In this document: positions 33,734 through 42,034 of the stretch, one piece after another | How positions within the stretch are numbered: position 1 is the first letter of the stretch | Layout: each line of letters starts with the position of its first letter | Source: Sorangium sp025924095 | Lineage (GTDB): Bacteria; Myxococcota_A; Polyangia; Polyangiales; Polyangiaceae | NCBI RefSeq assembly: GCF_051521505.1 | Contig: NZ_CP150356.1 | Location: 4,588,001-4,652,000, forward strand | Length of the DNA stretch: 64,000 nt | Direction: 5' to 3' | The notes under the pieces: generated by a model | What the model saw: only the letters and a program-made list of their open reading frames with translations | The model's database searches: none | What the model was told of the DNA's origin: nothing | Translations under genes and position numbers: made by a program

Positions 33734-34498
33734 CTAGGGCGCGTTGACGAACTGATCGATGAAGTCGAGGTAGAGGTCGACCCGTGTATCCCAGCCGTCG
33801 GTGCAGATGCGGGGGGCGCTCGCGTTGCCGAACGACGTCACACCGACGATCGTGGGGACGCCGTTCATGTCCATCAGCGCAGGCCCGCCCGAGTCTCCCT
33901 GGCACGTGTGGTGACCCGCGTCGCCGAGGCCGAGCAGGAGCGGGGTGACGGTGTTGACGATGGTGGACACGTGGTGCTTGACGCCGCTCCACCCGAAGAT
34001 CTCGTCATCATCGCCGAAGCCGATCAGCCGGACCGGCTCGCCGGCCATGTCCTCGGTCATGGGCGCCCGGTTGTAGGGCAGCGGCTGGATGGCGACGGGC
34101 TCCTCGAGAATGGCCACCGCGATGTCGTGCCCCGCATGGATGTCCGCGTGGTCGTACTCGGGGTCGAAGTGGGTCTCCTTCACGTTCACCCAGGTCTCCT
34201 CCTCACTCCGGGAGTCGGTGCCGAAGAAGGCCCTGAGCGTCGCGCCTTGCACCCTGCCCGGTTGCACGCAGTGGGCTGCAGTCAGGAGCACCTTCGGAGC
34301 GATGACCGAAGCGGTGCAGGTGACCGAAGCGTCCCCACGGGTGATCTGCAGCATCGCCACGGCCGGATCGCCCTCGTCGATGGTGCCCCCGATGATGCCT
34401 GCGGCCGTGGCGTCCGTCTCGGCCAGGGGTAGGTCGTCCACCTCTCCCGCGCACGCTGAAAGGAATGCTGCCGCCACGAATACGATGCCTTTTCTCAT
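33734..34498 (-). CDS. trypsin-like serine protease lipoprotein (S1 family)
   Basis: A 254-residue S1 protease. The signal peptide ends in LSAC (Cys16), then a short propeptide up to IIGG (residues 35-38), the activation-type new N terminus. The catalytic triad is visible: His76 in LTAAHC, Asp125 in HDIAVAIL, and Ser203 in GDSGGP. Cys residues are placed for disulfides. Lipid-anchored trypsin-like proteases are frequent in predatory myxobacteria; function in feeding or processing is inferred. Upstream genes run the same direction but with a 247-base gap, so it is probably its own unit. Confidence 0.93.
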   Translation of the reverse strand: MRKGIVFVAAAFLSACAGEVDDLPLAETDATAAGIIGGTIDEGDPAVAMLQITRGDASVTCTASVIAPKVLLTAAHCVQPGRVQGATLRAFFGTDSRSEEETWVNVKETHFDPEYDHADIHAGHDIAVAILEEPVAIQPLPYNRAPMTEDMAGEPVRLIGFGDDDEIFGWSGVKHHVSTIVNTVTPLLLGLGDAGHHTCQGDSGGPALMDMNGVPTIVGVTSFGNASAPRICTDGWDTRVDLYLDFIDQFVNAP

Positions 34499-35012
34499 GA
34501 TAAGCTCCGCTTGATTGTTGAGCTGGGCGAGCTGGGTCCGGGCGTGGGCGTGAGCTGCCCCGAGGGCCGGAAAATGACGCTCGCCGGCAACCCCGTCGGC
34601 CTCGGTTCTCGAGGCTCGGCTGGATCCTGCGCCGCCGCTCGATCGCTACCTTGTGGATGCCGGCGACCCCGGTCGTCCTTCGCTCGAATCGCACAGACGG
34701 TTCTTTTCTCTGGTGCGCATCACGACGATCCTATCGATCGGAAGCGCGGGGCGCCCTGGATGAGCACGCAGGGCGCCAGCGGGGGACCGCCCTCCAGCAC
34801 GGCGAGACGCGTGGCGGACGCGTGGCGGACGCATGCACAGAGGCCTCGCGACACCGCCGCGGACGGACGCACGCGGGGCCGGGCAATCATCGAGCAGACG
34901 AGCACCTCATGAACGGCCACATGCGACGGTGACCTTGACGCTCGTCGCGAAGCACGCTCATACTCGGCCGTGCTTGCGGCGCTCAGCGATCCCCAGACGC
35001 GATGTAGCGCCT
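34499..35012. other. intergenic region between protease and KaiC-like operon
   Basis: About 510 bases with no gene that I can support. It must contain the divergent promoters of the protease and of the KaiC-like/histidine kinase operon. No repeats of the CAACCTGGGTCGGGT family are present. Confidence 0.45.
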
Positions 35013-35495
35013 ATGCGTGATGCGAGCGAGCACAGCGCCTGCGTCGATGCATGGATGCAGCGGGCCGCCGAGGGCTTGCCAGCCGAGCGTCTCGTCCAGG
35101 TCTTCGAACGCGCCTTCGCCGCCCTGTGGCGGCGCGCCCTGGTCACCCTCGGAGAGGTCACGCTCGGCGCCATCTTGAATCGCGTACTCTACAACGCCTC
35201 CGAGCGATACACGATGCTCTCGTCCCTCCGTGTGGAGTCGACCGGGCTCTGTTGCGAGAAGCTTCACGATCGTGCGGGCGGCCTGCGCCGCGACCAGCTC
35301 GCGGAGGGGATCCGGTTCATCATGATCGAGTTCCTCGTCGTCCTCGGAAACCTGACGGCGGAGATCCTCACGTCAGCGCTTCACGCGGAGCTCTCGAGTC
35401 TCGCGCGGCAGGAGGAGGCGGGCGGGACCGAGCGAGGGACGGCGAGCGCGCCCGGGCCCCACGAGGGCGAGGACGGCGAGGGAGCTGAGTCATGA
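35013..35495 (+). CDS. unknown small protein, first gene of the KaiC-like operon
   Basis: A 160-residue mainly helical protein without a recognised domain or membrane segment. It contains ERLVQVFERAFAALWRRALV, LGAILNRVLYNASERY and a C-terminal Gly/Ser/Glu-rich tail. The stop overlaps the start of the KaiC-like gene (ATGA), so the two proteins are made together and may interact. The start at 35013 is the last ATG before the conserved-looking helical part; the upstream frame has poor protein character. Confidence 0.7.
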   Translation: MRDASEHSACVDAWMQRAAEGLPAERLVQVFERAFAALWRRALVTLGEVTLGAILNRVLYNASERYTMLSSLRVESTGLCCEKLHDRAGGLRRDQLAEGIRFIMIEFLVVLGNLTAEILTSALHAELSSLARQEEAGGTERGTASAPGPHEGEDGEGAES

Positions 35496-37642
35496 CGAAG
35501 AAGACGGCCATCGCGCGCATCGAGACGGGGGTGCGAAATCTGGATGCGCTGCTTGACGGTGGGCTGCCGAAGGGCTCGGTCATCGTGATCGCCGGCCCGC
35601 CGGGCGCGGGCAAGACGATCCTCACCCAGCAGATCTGCTTCCACAACGCCTCGGCCACGGCGCGGGTCCTCTACTTCAACACGCTCTCGGAGCCCACCGC
35701 GAAGACGCTGCGCTTCCTGAGCCAGTTCGACTTCTTCGACGCCAAGCAGCTCGACGAGGCCATCCAGTTCGTGGACCTCGGCGCCATCTTTCGGACGAAG
35801 GGCCTCGACGGGACCTCGGCGCTCATCATGGAGCACGTCAAGAAGGTCAAGCCGGCCATGGTCGTCATCGACAGCTTCAAGGTCTTCGACGATCTCGCGG
35901 GGTCGAAGGAAGAGCTCCGGAAGTTCGGCTACGAGCTCGCGATCAGCCTCATGGCGTGGGAGACCACCACGTTCCTCCTCGGAGAGTTCGGGCAGAGCGA
36001 GATCGAGACGAACCCCCTGTTCTCGATCGTCGACGGGCTGATCCTGGCCCACCAGCGCCAGGATTCCGGCGAGCAGCGGCGGGTCCTCCAGATCGTCAAG
36101 ATGCGCGGCACCGACCACAGCCGTGACGAGCACGCGTTCATCATCACGCAGGCCGGCATCGACGTGTTCGCGCCTCGCCTCACCATCTACCGGGCGGACG
36201 TCGGGGGTAACGAGCCGCGCCTCAAGACCGGCATCTCGCGGCTCGACGACCTCCTCGGAGACGGAATCCCGCGCGGCTCCAGCCTCCTCATCGCCGGCGT
36301 GGCGGGGACCGGCAAGACGGTGCTCTCGCTCGAGTTCATCTACAGGGGCGCGAAGGCCGGCGAGAGAGGGATCTTCTTCTCCTTCGAGGAGAGCGAGGCG
36401 CGGCTGCTCGCGACCGCCCGCGGCCTCGGCTGGGACATCGACGCCGAGATCGAGCGCGGGATGATCGAGATCGTGTTCATCCCGCAGCCCAACATCATGG
36501 TGGAGGGGCACCTGCTCATGATGAACGAGCGGATCCTCGGCATGAAGGCGAGGCGCGTGGCGGTCGATTCGGTCTCGGTCTTCCTGCACAAGGTCAAGGA
36601 CCCGCAGATCGACCGGGAGAAGATCTTCCAGCTCGCGAGCGTCGTCCACAACGCGCAGGCGGTCGGCTTCTTCGCCACCGACATCCCCTACGGCGCCAAC
36701 CAGATCAGCCGCTTCGGCGTCGAGGAGACCGTGGTCGACGGGGTCGTCCTCCTCTCCTCGACGGAGGAAGGGCTCGAGCGCCAGCGCTACATCGAGATTT
36801 ACAAGCTGAGGAACACCGCCCACCTCAAGGGTCGACACAGCATCATGATCGGCCCGACCGGGATCATCATCTATCCGCGATACAGCGCGGAGGCGGCGTT
36901 CGCCGAGCCGCCGCTACCCCTGGAGACGGAGCTGCGCCTGCCCTCCGGGGTACCCGGGTTTGACGCGCTGCTCGGCGGAGGGCTGCTCGCGCGCAGCGTC
37001 ACCCTCCTCTCCGGGAGCGCGGGCATCGGGAAGAGCACCCTGTCGCTGCAGTTCATCCTCGAAGGCTGCAAGCGCGGGGAGCCGGGGCTCTACGTGGCGC
37101 TCGAGGAGGGGCCCGCACAGATCATCCGTGCCGCGGGCGCCCTGGGGCTGCCCCTCCAGGAGGCGACCGAGCAGGGGCTTGCCGAGGTCATCTATCTCTC
37201 GCGGGAGCGTGTCCGCCCGAGTCAGCTCCTCTCGCTCCTGACCGACAAGATCCGCGCGCAGAAGACGCGTCGGTTCGTCCTCGACAGCGTGAGCCAGCTC
37301 GAGAACGAGGGCATCGCGGAGGATGAGCTGCGGCAGCTCCTCTACGCGCTGGTCACGCGGTTCAAGGCGCTCGACGTGACCTGCCTGCTCACGCTCGAGT
37401 CGAGCGCGATGTACTCCAGCGAGACCATCACCGACCGCAAGTTCTCTCCGGTGGCCGACAACCTCGTCGTGCTCCGGTATACGCGCCTGCCAGGAGAGAT
37501 CCGGCCGACCCTGGTGGTCGTGAAGACGCGCGGCAGCGAGCACGACTTCGGCGCCTACTACTTCTCCGTCGGGAAGGGAGGCGTCCGGATCGGAGAGCGC
37601 GCCGGCGAGTCCTCCCCCTTGCTCGAGAAGAACAAGGCCTAG
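35492..37642 (+). CDS. KaiC-like protein with three RecA/KaiC ATPase domains
   Basis: A 716-residue protein with three tandem KaiC/RecA-like domains, one more than in clock protein KaiC. Walker A motifs are GPPGAGKT (35-42), GVAGTGKT (269-276) and GSAGIGKS (508-515). Domains two and three have the catalytic Glu pair (FSFEESEA and VALEEGPA) and Walker B-like VDSVS and LDSVS. Domain one has only FNTLSEPTAK at the Glu position, with an insertion, so it may bind rather than hydrolyse ATP. KaiC-like proteins form hexameric ATP-driven switches that talk to histidine kinases; here a large sensor kinase follows nine bases downstream. No kaiA or kaiB is seen, so a clock role is unlikely to be complete. 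Confidence 0.9.
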   Translation: MTKKTAIARIETGVRNLDALLDGGLPKGSVIVIAGPPGAGKTILTQQICFHNASATARVLYFNTLSEPTAKTLRFLSQFDFFDAKQLDEAIQFVDLGAIFRTKGLDGTSALIMEHVKKVKPAMVVIDSFKVFDDLAGSKEELRKFGYELAISLMAWETTTFLLGEFGQSEIETNPLFSIVDGLILAHQRQDSGEQRRVLQIVKMRGTDHSRDEHAFIITQAGIDVFAPRLTIYRADVGGNEPRLKTGISRLDDLLGDGIPRGSSLLIAGVAGTGKTVLSLEFIYRGAKAGERGIFFSFEESEARLLATARGLGWDIDAEIERGMIEIVFIPQPNIMVEGHLLMMNERILGMKARRVAVDSVSVFLHKVKDPQIDREKIFQLASVVHNAQAVGFFATDIPYGANQISRFGVEETVVDGVVLLSSTEEGLERQRYIEIYKLRNTAHLKGRHSIMIGPTGIIIYPRYSAEAAFAEPPLPLETELRLPSGVPGFDALLGGGLLARSVTLLSGSAGIGKSTLSLQFILEGCKRGEPGLYVALEEGPAQIIRAAGALGLPLQEATEQGLAEVIYLSRERVRPSQLLSLLTDKIRAQKTRRFVLDSVSQLENEGIAEDELRQLLYALVTRFKALDVTCLLTLESSAMYSSETITDRKFSPVADNLVVLRYTRLPGEIRPTLVVVKTRGSEHDFGAYYFSVGKGGVRIGERAGESSPLLEKNKA

Positions 37643-37651
37643 GGGGCGGGG

Positions 37652-40417
37652 ATGAGCGCCGGTCGCCGGACGAACGAGCTGCCAAGTCCTCCCCAGGAGG
37701 AGCGGAGGCGCGGCGACCAGCGCACGGAGGAGCAGCCGGAGCGGCGCGGCGACGACAGCTCGGCCTCAGGAGGTCTCGAGCGCGCGTATCCTCGCGTCCA
37801 GTATCTCTACGAGATCAGCAAACAGCTCACGCAATTCGAAGGCGTCCGACGGACCGTCCCGGCGATCCTCGCGATCGTCGCGCGGGCGCTCCCCCTCCGC
37901 ACCGCGCTCCTCATCCTGGAGGGCCCAGGCCGCCCTCAGCCAGAGACCATCGTCTGGAACGCCGAAGAGGTCAGCGCCGATCGACTTGACGCCGCGAAGT
38001 CTCATGCCAGGACCTCGTACGCCTATCTCGCCGGATCGGATGCCGCGTGGTCGGTCGACCTGGAGGGCGAGCCGACCACGACGACCGTGCCTTCCGGAGA
38101 GCCTGCCAGGGGCCAGCGGGCCGAGGCAGAGGAGCGCGGGTACTTCGTCCTCCTCCCTCTCGTCGTCGAGCGGCGGCCGATCTTCGGCGCTCTCCAGGTC
38201 GAGGGTGCTGCCCGTCTGGAGGAGCCGGACCTCGTGTTCGTGAACGCGGTGGTCAACCAGCTCGCGATCGCGCTCGATCGCCAGGCGGCCATCGACGCCA
38301 AGCAGGCGGCCGCGGAGGCGGAGCGTGAGCTCGCCCAGCGGAGACAGGCCGAGTCCGACGGGCACCGGGCCGCCGCCGAGGCGTTGCGGCAGCGCTACGA
38401 GGCGCTGGTGGACAACCTCGATAGCTCGTTCGTGTGGGAGGCCGACGCGCGCACGTTTCTGGTCTCCTACGTGAGCGCGCGGGCCGAGGAGCTCCTCGGC
38501 CATCCGCGCGGGCGGTGGCTCGCGGAGCCCGACTTCTGGAGCCGCTGCGTCCACCCGGACGATCGCGGCGCGCTCGAGCAGACGTTTCGAAGGACGCTGG
38601 CGTCCGAGCGGGACCAGCGCTGCGACCATCGCTGTCGGACGGCGGACGGCGGCGTGCTCTGGCTCCACACCCGCGTGCACCTGGAGAAGGACGGCGCCGG
38701 CGGGCCTCGGCTCCAAGGCGTCTCGATGGATGTCACCGCCGCGAGGGTGGCGGAGGAGCGGGTCCGTGACCAGCTCGAGTTCACGCGCGCGGTGACCGGC
38801 AGCATCGGCGAGGGCGTGCTCGCGATCGATCTCGAAGGGCGGATCATCTTCTTCAACCCCGCCGCCGAGCGGCTGCTCGGCTGGACAGCGGAGGATGTCC
38901 TGGGGCGAGGCGTTCAGGAGGTCATCCGGATTCAACACGCGACCGGGACATCCATACCCGACGAAGAGCACCCCGCGCTGCGAGCGATCCGGACGGGCGA
39001 GCCGGCCCGGGGCGACGAGGACCTGTTCCTACGCCGGGATCGAGCGGCCTTCCACGTCAGCTGCACGTTCGCCCCTCTGAAGAGAGAAGGGCAGGTGTCG
39101 GGGGCGGTGCTCGTCTTCCAGAACATCATGGAGGTGAGGCGCGCCGAGAAGGCGCAGCGATTGTTCGCGGAGGTCAGCTCGGTCCTCGCCTCGTCGCTCG
39201 ACTACGCAGAGACGGTCGCCGCGATATCGCGTCTGTTCGTGCCCGCCCTCTCCGATCTCTACTTCGTCGATCTGATCGAGGAGGACGGCCGCGTCGAGCG
39301 CCTCCAGCAGACCTCCGTCGACCCCGCGAAGCAGGGGATGGCCGAACGGATGGAGCAGATCGCCGGACGGCCGGGCCGCGAGACGCCGCAGGCAAGGGTG
39401 CTGCGGACGGGCGAGCCGCTCCTCATCCTCTCCGCGAGCACCGAGTTCGCCCTGAAGAGCGTCGCCGACGACCAGGGCCAAAAGGAGGCCCTGCACGCAG
39501 AAAGCTCGGGAACGGTCATGGTGGTGCCGCTCCTGGCCCGCGGGCGGACCATCGGCGCGCTCACGTTCGTGGGGACGGAGTCGGGCCGCCGCTACTCCAT
39601 CGCCGATCTGGCGGTGGCCGAAGAGGTGGCGCGCCGGACCGCCACGGCCCTCGAGAACGCGCGCCTGTACCAGAAGGCGCGGCGGGCCATTCGCACGCGG
39701 AACGATCTCCTCGCCATCGTCTCTCACGACCTGAGAAACCCGTTGAGCACCGTCCTGGTGGCCTCGGCTCTCCTCATGCAGATGTTGCCAGCCGGCGAGT
39801 CGGGAGCGCAAGGCAGGAAGAAGGCCGAGATCATCCGCGTCGCTGCGCAGCAGATGCTCCGGCTGATCGGCGACCTGCTCGACGTCGCTGCCATCGAGGC
39901 GGGTCGGCTGTCGATGGTGACGCAGAGGCACGCGGCGGACGCCCTCGTCCACGACGCTCTCGCGATGCAGCAGACGCTGGCGACGGAGAAGCACGTGGCG
40001 CTCGAGGGCGAGCTCCCGGGCGGGGGCAGCTTCGAGGTGCTCTGCGATCGCGAGAGGGTCCTCCAGATCCTGGCGAACCTGATCGGCAATGCCATCAAGT
40101 TCACGACCGCGGGAGGGACCATCACCGCTCGAGCGGAGCTACGCGGTAACGAGGCGCGCTTCGCGGTGGCGGACACAGGGCCGGGGATCCCTCCGGATCA
40201 GCTCCTTCACGTCTTCGACGAGTTCTGGCAGGCGGCGGAGACGGCGCGTCTGGGGACCGGGCTGGGGCTCACGATCGCGAAGGGCTTCGTGGAGGCCCAC
40301 GGCGGGAGGATCTGGGCGGAGAGTCGGCCCGGAGCTGGCACCACGTTCTTCTTCACGCTCCCGCTGGCCACGCCGGAGCAAGCCGCAGGGGGCGCCGCCC
40401 CATGCGATCGAGGCTGA
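37652..40417 (+). CDS. cytoplasmic sensor histidine kinase (GAF-PAS-PAS-GAF)
   Basis: A 921-residue soluble hybrid-free histidine kinase. After a low-complexity start (1-40) come a GAF domain (about 55-205), a coiled coil (about 210-245), a PAS/PAC unit (about 245-370), a second PAS (about 375-490), a second GAF (about 510-680), the HisKA dimerisation domain with phospho-acceptor His692 in VSHDLRNPL, and a HATPase domain with NLIGNAIKF, ADTGPGIPP and GTGLGLTIAKG. There is no receiver domain and no transmembrane segment. It is co-transcribed with the KaiC-like ATPase, which recalls KaiC-SasA signalling; no response regulator is nearby, so the output is unknown. Confidence 0.92.
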   Translation: MSAGRRTNELPSPPQEERRRGDQRTEEQPERRGDDSSASGGLERAYPRVQYLYEISKQLTQFEGVRRTVPAILAIVARALPLRTALLILEGPGRPQPETIVWNAEEVSADRLDAAKSHARTSYAYLAGSDAAWSVDLEGEPTTTTVPSGEPARGQRAEAEERGYFVLLPLVVERRPIFGALQVEGAARLEEPDLVFVNAVVNQLAIALDRQAAIDAKQAAAEAERELAQRRQAESDGHRAAAEALRQRYEALVDNLDSSFVWEADARTFLVSYVSARAEELLGHPRGRWLAEPDFWSRCVHPDDRGALEQTFRRTLASERDQRCDHRCRTADGGVLWLHTRVHLEKDGAGGPRLQGVSMDVTAARVAEERVRDQLEFTRAVTGSIGEGVLAIDLEGRIIFFNPAAERLLGWTAEDVLGRGVQEVIRIQHATGTSIPDEEHPALRAIRTGEPARGDEDLFLRRDRAAFHVSCTFAPLKREGQVSGAVLVFQNIMEVRRAEKAQRLFAEVSSVLASSLDYAETVAAISRLFVPALSDLYFVDLIEEDGRVERLQQTSVDPAKQGMAERMEQIAGRPGRETPQARVLRTGEPLLILSASTEFALKSVADDQGQKEALHAESSGTVMVVPLLARGRTIGALTFVGTESGRRYSIADLAVAEEVARRTATALENARLYQKARRAIRTRNDLLAIVSHDLRNPLSTVLVASALLMQMLPAGESGAQGRKKAEIIRVAAQQMLRLIGDLLDVAAIEAGRLSMVTQRHAADALVHDALAMQQTLATEKHVALEGELPGGGSFEVLCDRERVLQILANLIGNAIKFTTAGGTITARAELRGNEARFAVADTGPGIPPDQLLHVFDEFWQAAETARLGTGLGLTIAKGFVEAHGGRIWAESRPGAGTTFFFTLPLATPEQAAGGAAPCDRG

Positions 40418-40813
40418 CCAGCGCGAAGGACGAGCCTCATTGCATGAGGGGCGCGTCACCGGGCGCGCGCGCAGGGGCAGCGGGGCAACGGATCCCGAGA
40501 TCCAGGCGACCAGGCCGCCTCATCATCGCGAAAATCCCGCAAAATCCACGGGATCTAGCACGTGCCTACATGTAGGGAACTTGGATCCAGGTTGCCGGTC
40601 GGGGTACGCTGCAAGTTTCGCCGCAAAAAAGTTGTTCGTTCGTCGCGCCCTGACGTACCCAGTCGAGCGCGCCCCCGGCCTCGATGGAATCGGGTGGGCG
40701 CCGAGCTCTCACCACGTCGACGGCGCCTCCTCAGCGCCGGAGAGACGGGCATCCGAGCGGGCTCGGCCGTCGGACAGCCACGTCTTTCGAACTATTATTT
40801 AAGGAGGTTTCTG
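40418..40813. other. leader region upstream of minD
   Basis: About 395 bases without a supported gene. It holds the promoter for minD-minE. The last bases (40801-40807, AAGGAGG) are a strong ribosome binding site seven bases before the GTG start of minD. A minus-strand frame here has no motifs. Confidence 0.5.
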
Positions 40814-41641
40814 GTGTCAAAGGTAGTCGTCGTCACCTCGGGCAAGGGCGGAGTCGGCAAGACCACCACGACCGCAAACCTCGCGTCCGGTATCGCGGCT
40901 CTCGGTTACAAGACGATTGCCATCGATTTCGATGTGGGGTTGCGCAACCTCGACCTCGTGATGGGGTGCGAGCGCCGCGTGGTCTACGATCTGGTCAACG
41001 CGATCCGCGGCGAGGCGACGCTCCGCCAGGCGGTGATCAAGGACAAGCGGATCGAGACGCTCTACGTGCTCCCCGCCTCGCAGACGCGGGACAAGGACGC
41101 CCTGACGCTCGACGGCGTCGGGCGCATCCTGGACGAGCTGCGCGCCGCGGGCTTCGAGTACATCTTCTGCGACTCGCCGGCGGGCATCGAGTGGGGCGCC
41201 CAGATGGCGATGTATTTCGCCGACGAGGCGATCGTGGTGACGAACCCCGAGGTCTCCTCGGTGCGCGACTCGGACCGCGTGCTCGGCCTGCTCGACGCGA
41301 AGACGCGCAGGGCGGAGCTCGGCGAGGAGGCGATCAAGACGCACCTCCTGCTCACGCGGTACGCGCCGGCGCGCGTCGCCAAGGGCGAGATGCTGGCGTA
41401 CCAGGACGTGCTGGAGCTCCTCGGCATCCCGCTGCTCGGCGTGATCCCGGAGTCGACGGCGGTGCTCCAGGCGTCGAACGCCGGGACGCCCGTGGTGCTC
41501 GATCCGACGAGCGACGCGGCGCAGGCCTACCTCGACGTGGTCCAGCGCTTCCTCGGCGAGGAGCGCCCGCACCGCTTCCTGGAGTCGGCCAAGAAGGGGT
41601 TCTTCAGCCGAATTTTCGGCGGCCAGGCGGCGACCGCCTAG
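40814..41641 (+). CDS. minD: septum site-determining ATPase MinD
   Basis: A 275-residue membrane-associated ATPase of the ParA/MinD family that recruits MinC and is displaced by MinE. The deviant Walker A motif SGKGGVGKT (residues 9-17) with the signature lysine Lys11, the switch DVGLRNLDLVMGCE and the Walker B-like CDSPAGIE are all present. The C terminus ends in FFSRIF, a short amphipathic membrane-targeting helix. The GTG start is preceded by AAGGAGG. It is followed after 11 bases by minE; minC is elsewhere in the window. Confidence 0.96.
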   Translation: MSKVVVVTSGKGGVGKTTTTANLASGIAALGYKTIAIDFDVGLRNLDLVMGCERRVVYDLVNAIRGEATLRQAVIKDKRIETLYVLPASQTRDKDALTLDGVGRILDELRAAGFEYIFCDSPAGIEWGAQMAMYFADEAIVVTNPEVSSVRDSDRVLGLLDAKTRRAELGEEAIKTHLLLTRYAPARVAKGEMLAYQDVLELLGIPLLGVIPESTAVLQASNAGTPVVLDPTSDAAQAYLDVVQRFLGEERPHRFLESAKKGFFSRIFGGQAATA

Positions 41642-41652
41642 GGGGATCTGCC

Positions 41653-41967
41653 ATGTCGATCATGGATTATTTCCGGAGGACGCAGCCGAAGTCGGCGACC
41701 CTGGCGAAGGAGCGCCTGCAGATCATCGTGGCGCGCGAGCGCGTGCGCACGACGGGCGAGCCGGACTACCTGCCACGGCTCAAGCAGGAGCTGCTCCAGG
41801 TCATCTCGAAGTACGAGCGGATCGATCTGGATCAGGTGAGCGTGAACGTGGAGCGGAGCGGCGATTGCGACGTGCTCGAGCTGAACGTCGTGCTCTCCGA
41901 GTCGGAGCGGGCCGCCGTGCGCGCCGCCGTGTCCCGCGGGGGCGCCCCCGCCTCGCGGAACTGCTGA
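41653..41967 (+). CDS. minE: cell division topological specificity factor MinE
   Basis: A 104-residue MinE, the factor that stimulates MinD ATPase and drives pole-to-pole oscillation. It has the usual N terminus (MDYFRR), the MinD-interacting strand AKERLQIIVARER and the dimerisation domain PDYLPRLKQELLQVISKY, VSVNVERSGDCDVLELNVVL. Length is slightly above the E. coli protein (88). It is co-transcribed with minD and ends before a hairpin terminator. The ATG at 41653 is the first in frame after minD. Confidence 0.95.
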   Translation: MSIMDYFRRTQPKSATLAKERLQIIVARERVRTTGEPDYLPRLKQELLQVISKYERIDLDQVSVNVERSGDCDVLELNVVLSESERAAVRAAVSRGGAPASRNC

Positions 41968-41969
41968 CG

Positions 41970-41992
41970 CGAGGCGCGCGTGGCGCGCCTCG
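41970..41992. terminator. hairpin terminator between minE and the CE15 gene
   Basis: CGAGGCGCGC, loop GTG, GCGCGCCTCG: a perfect ten-base stem that starts three bases after the minE stop and lies upstream (in the minus direction) of nothing but the end of the convergent CE15 gene. Probably used from both sides. Confidence 0.75.
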
Positions 41993-42034
41993 ACCCGGCT
42001 CCAGGGCTCCACAGAAGATCGGCGAACAGCGCCG

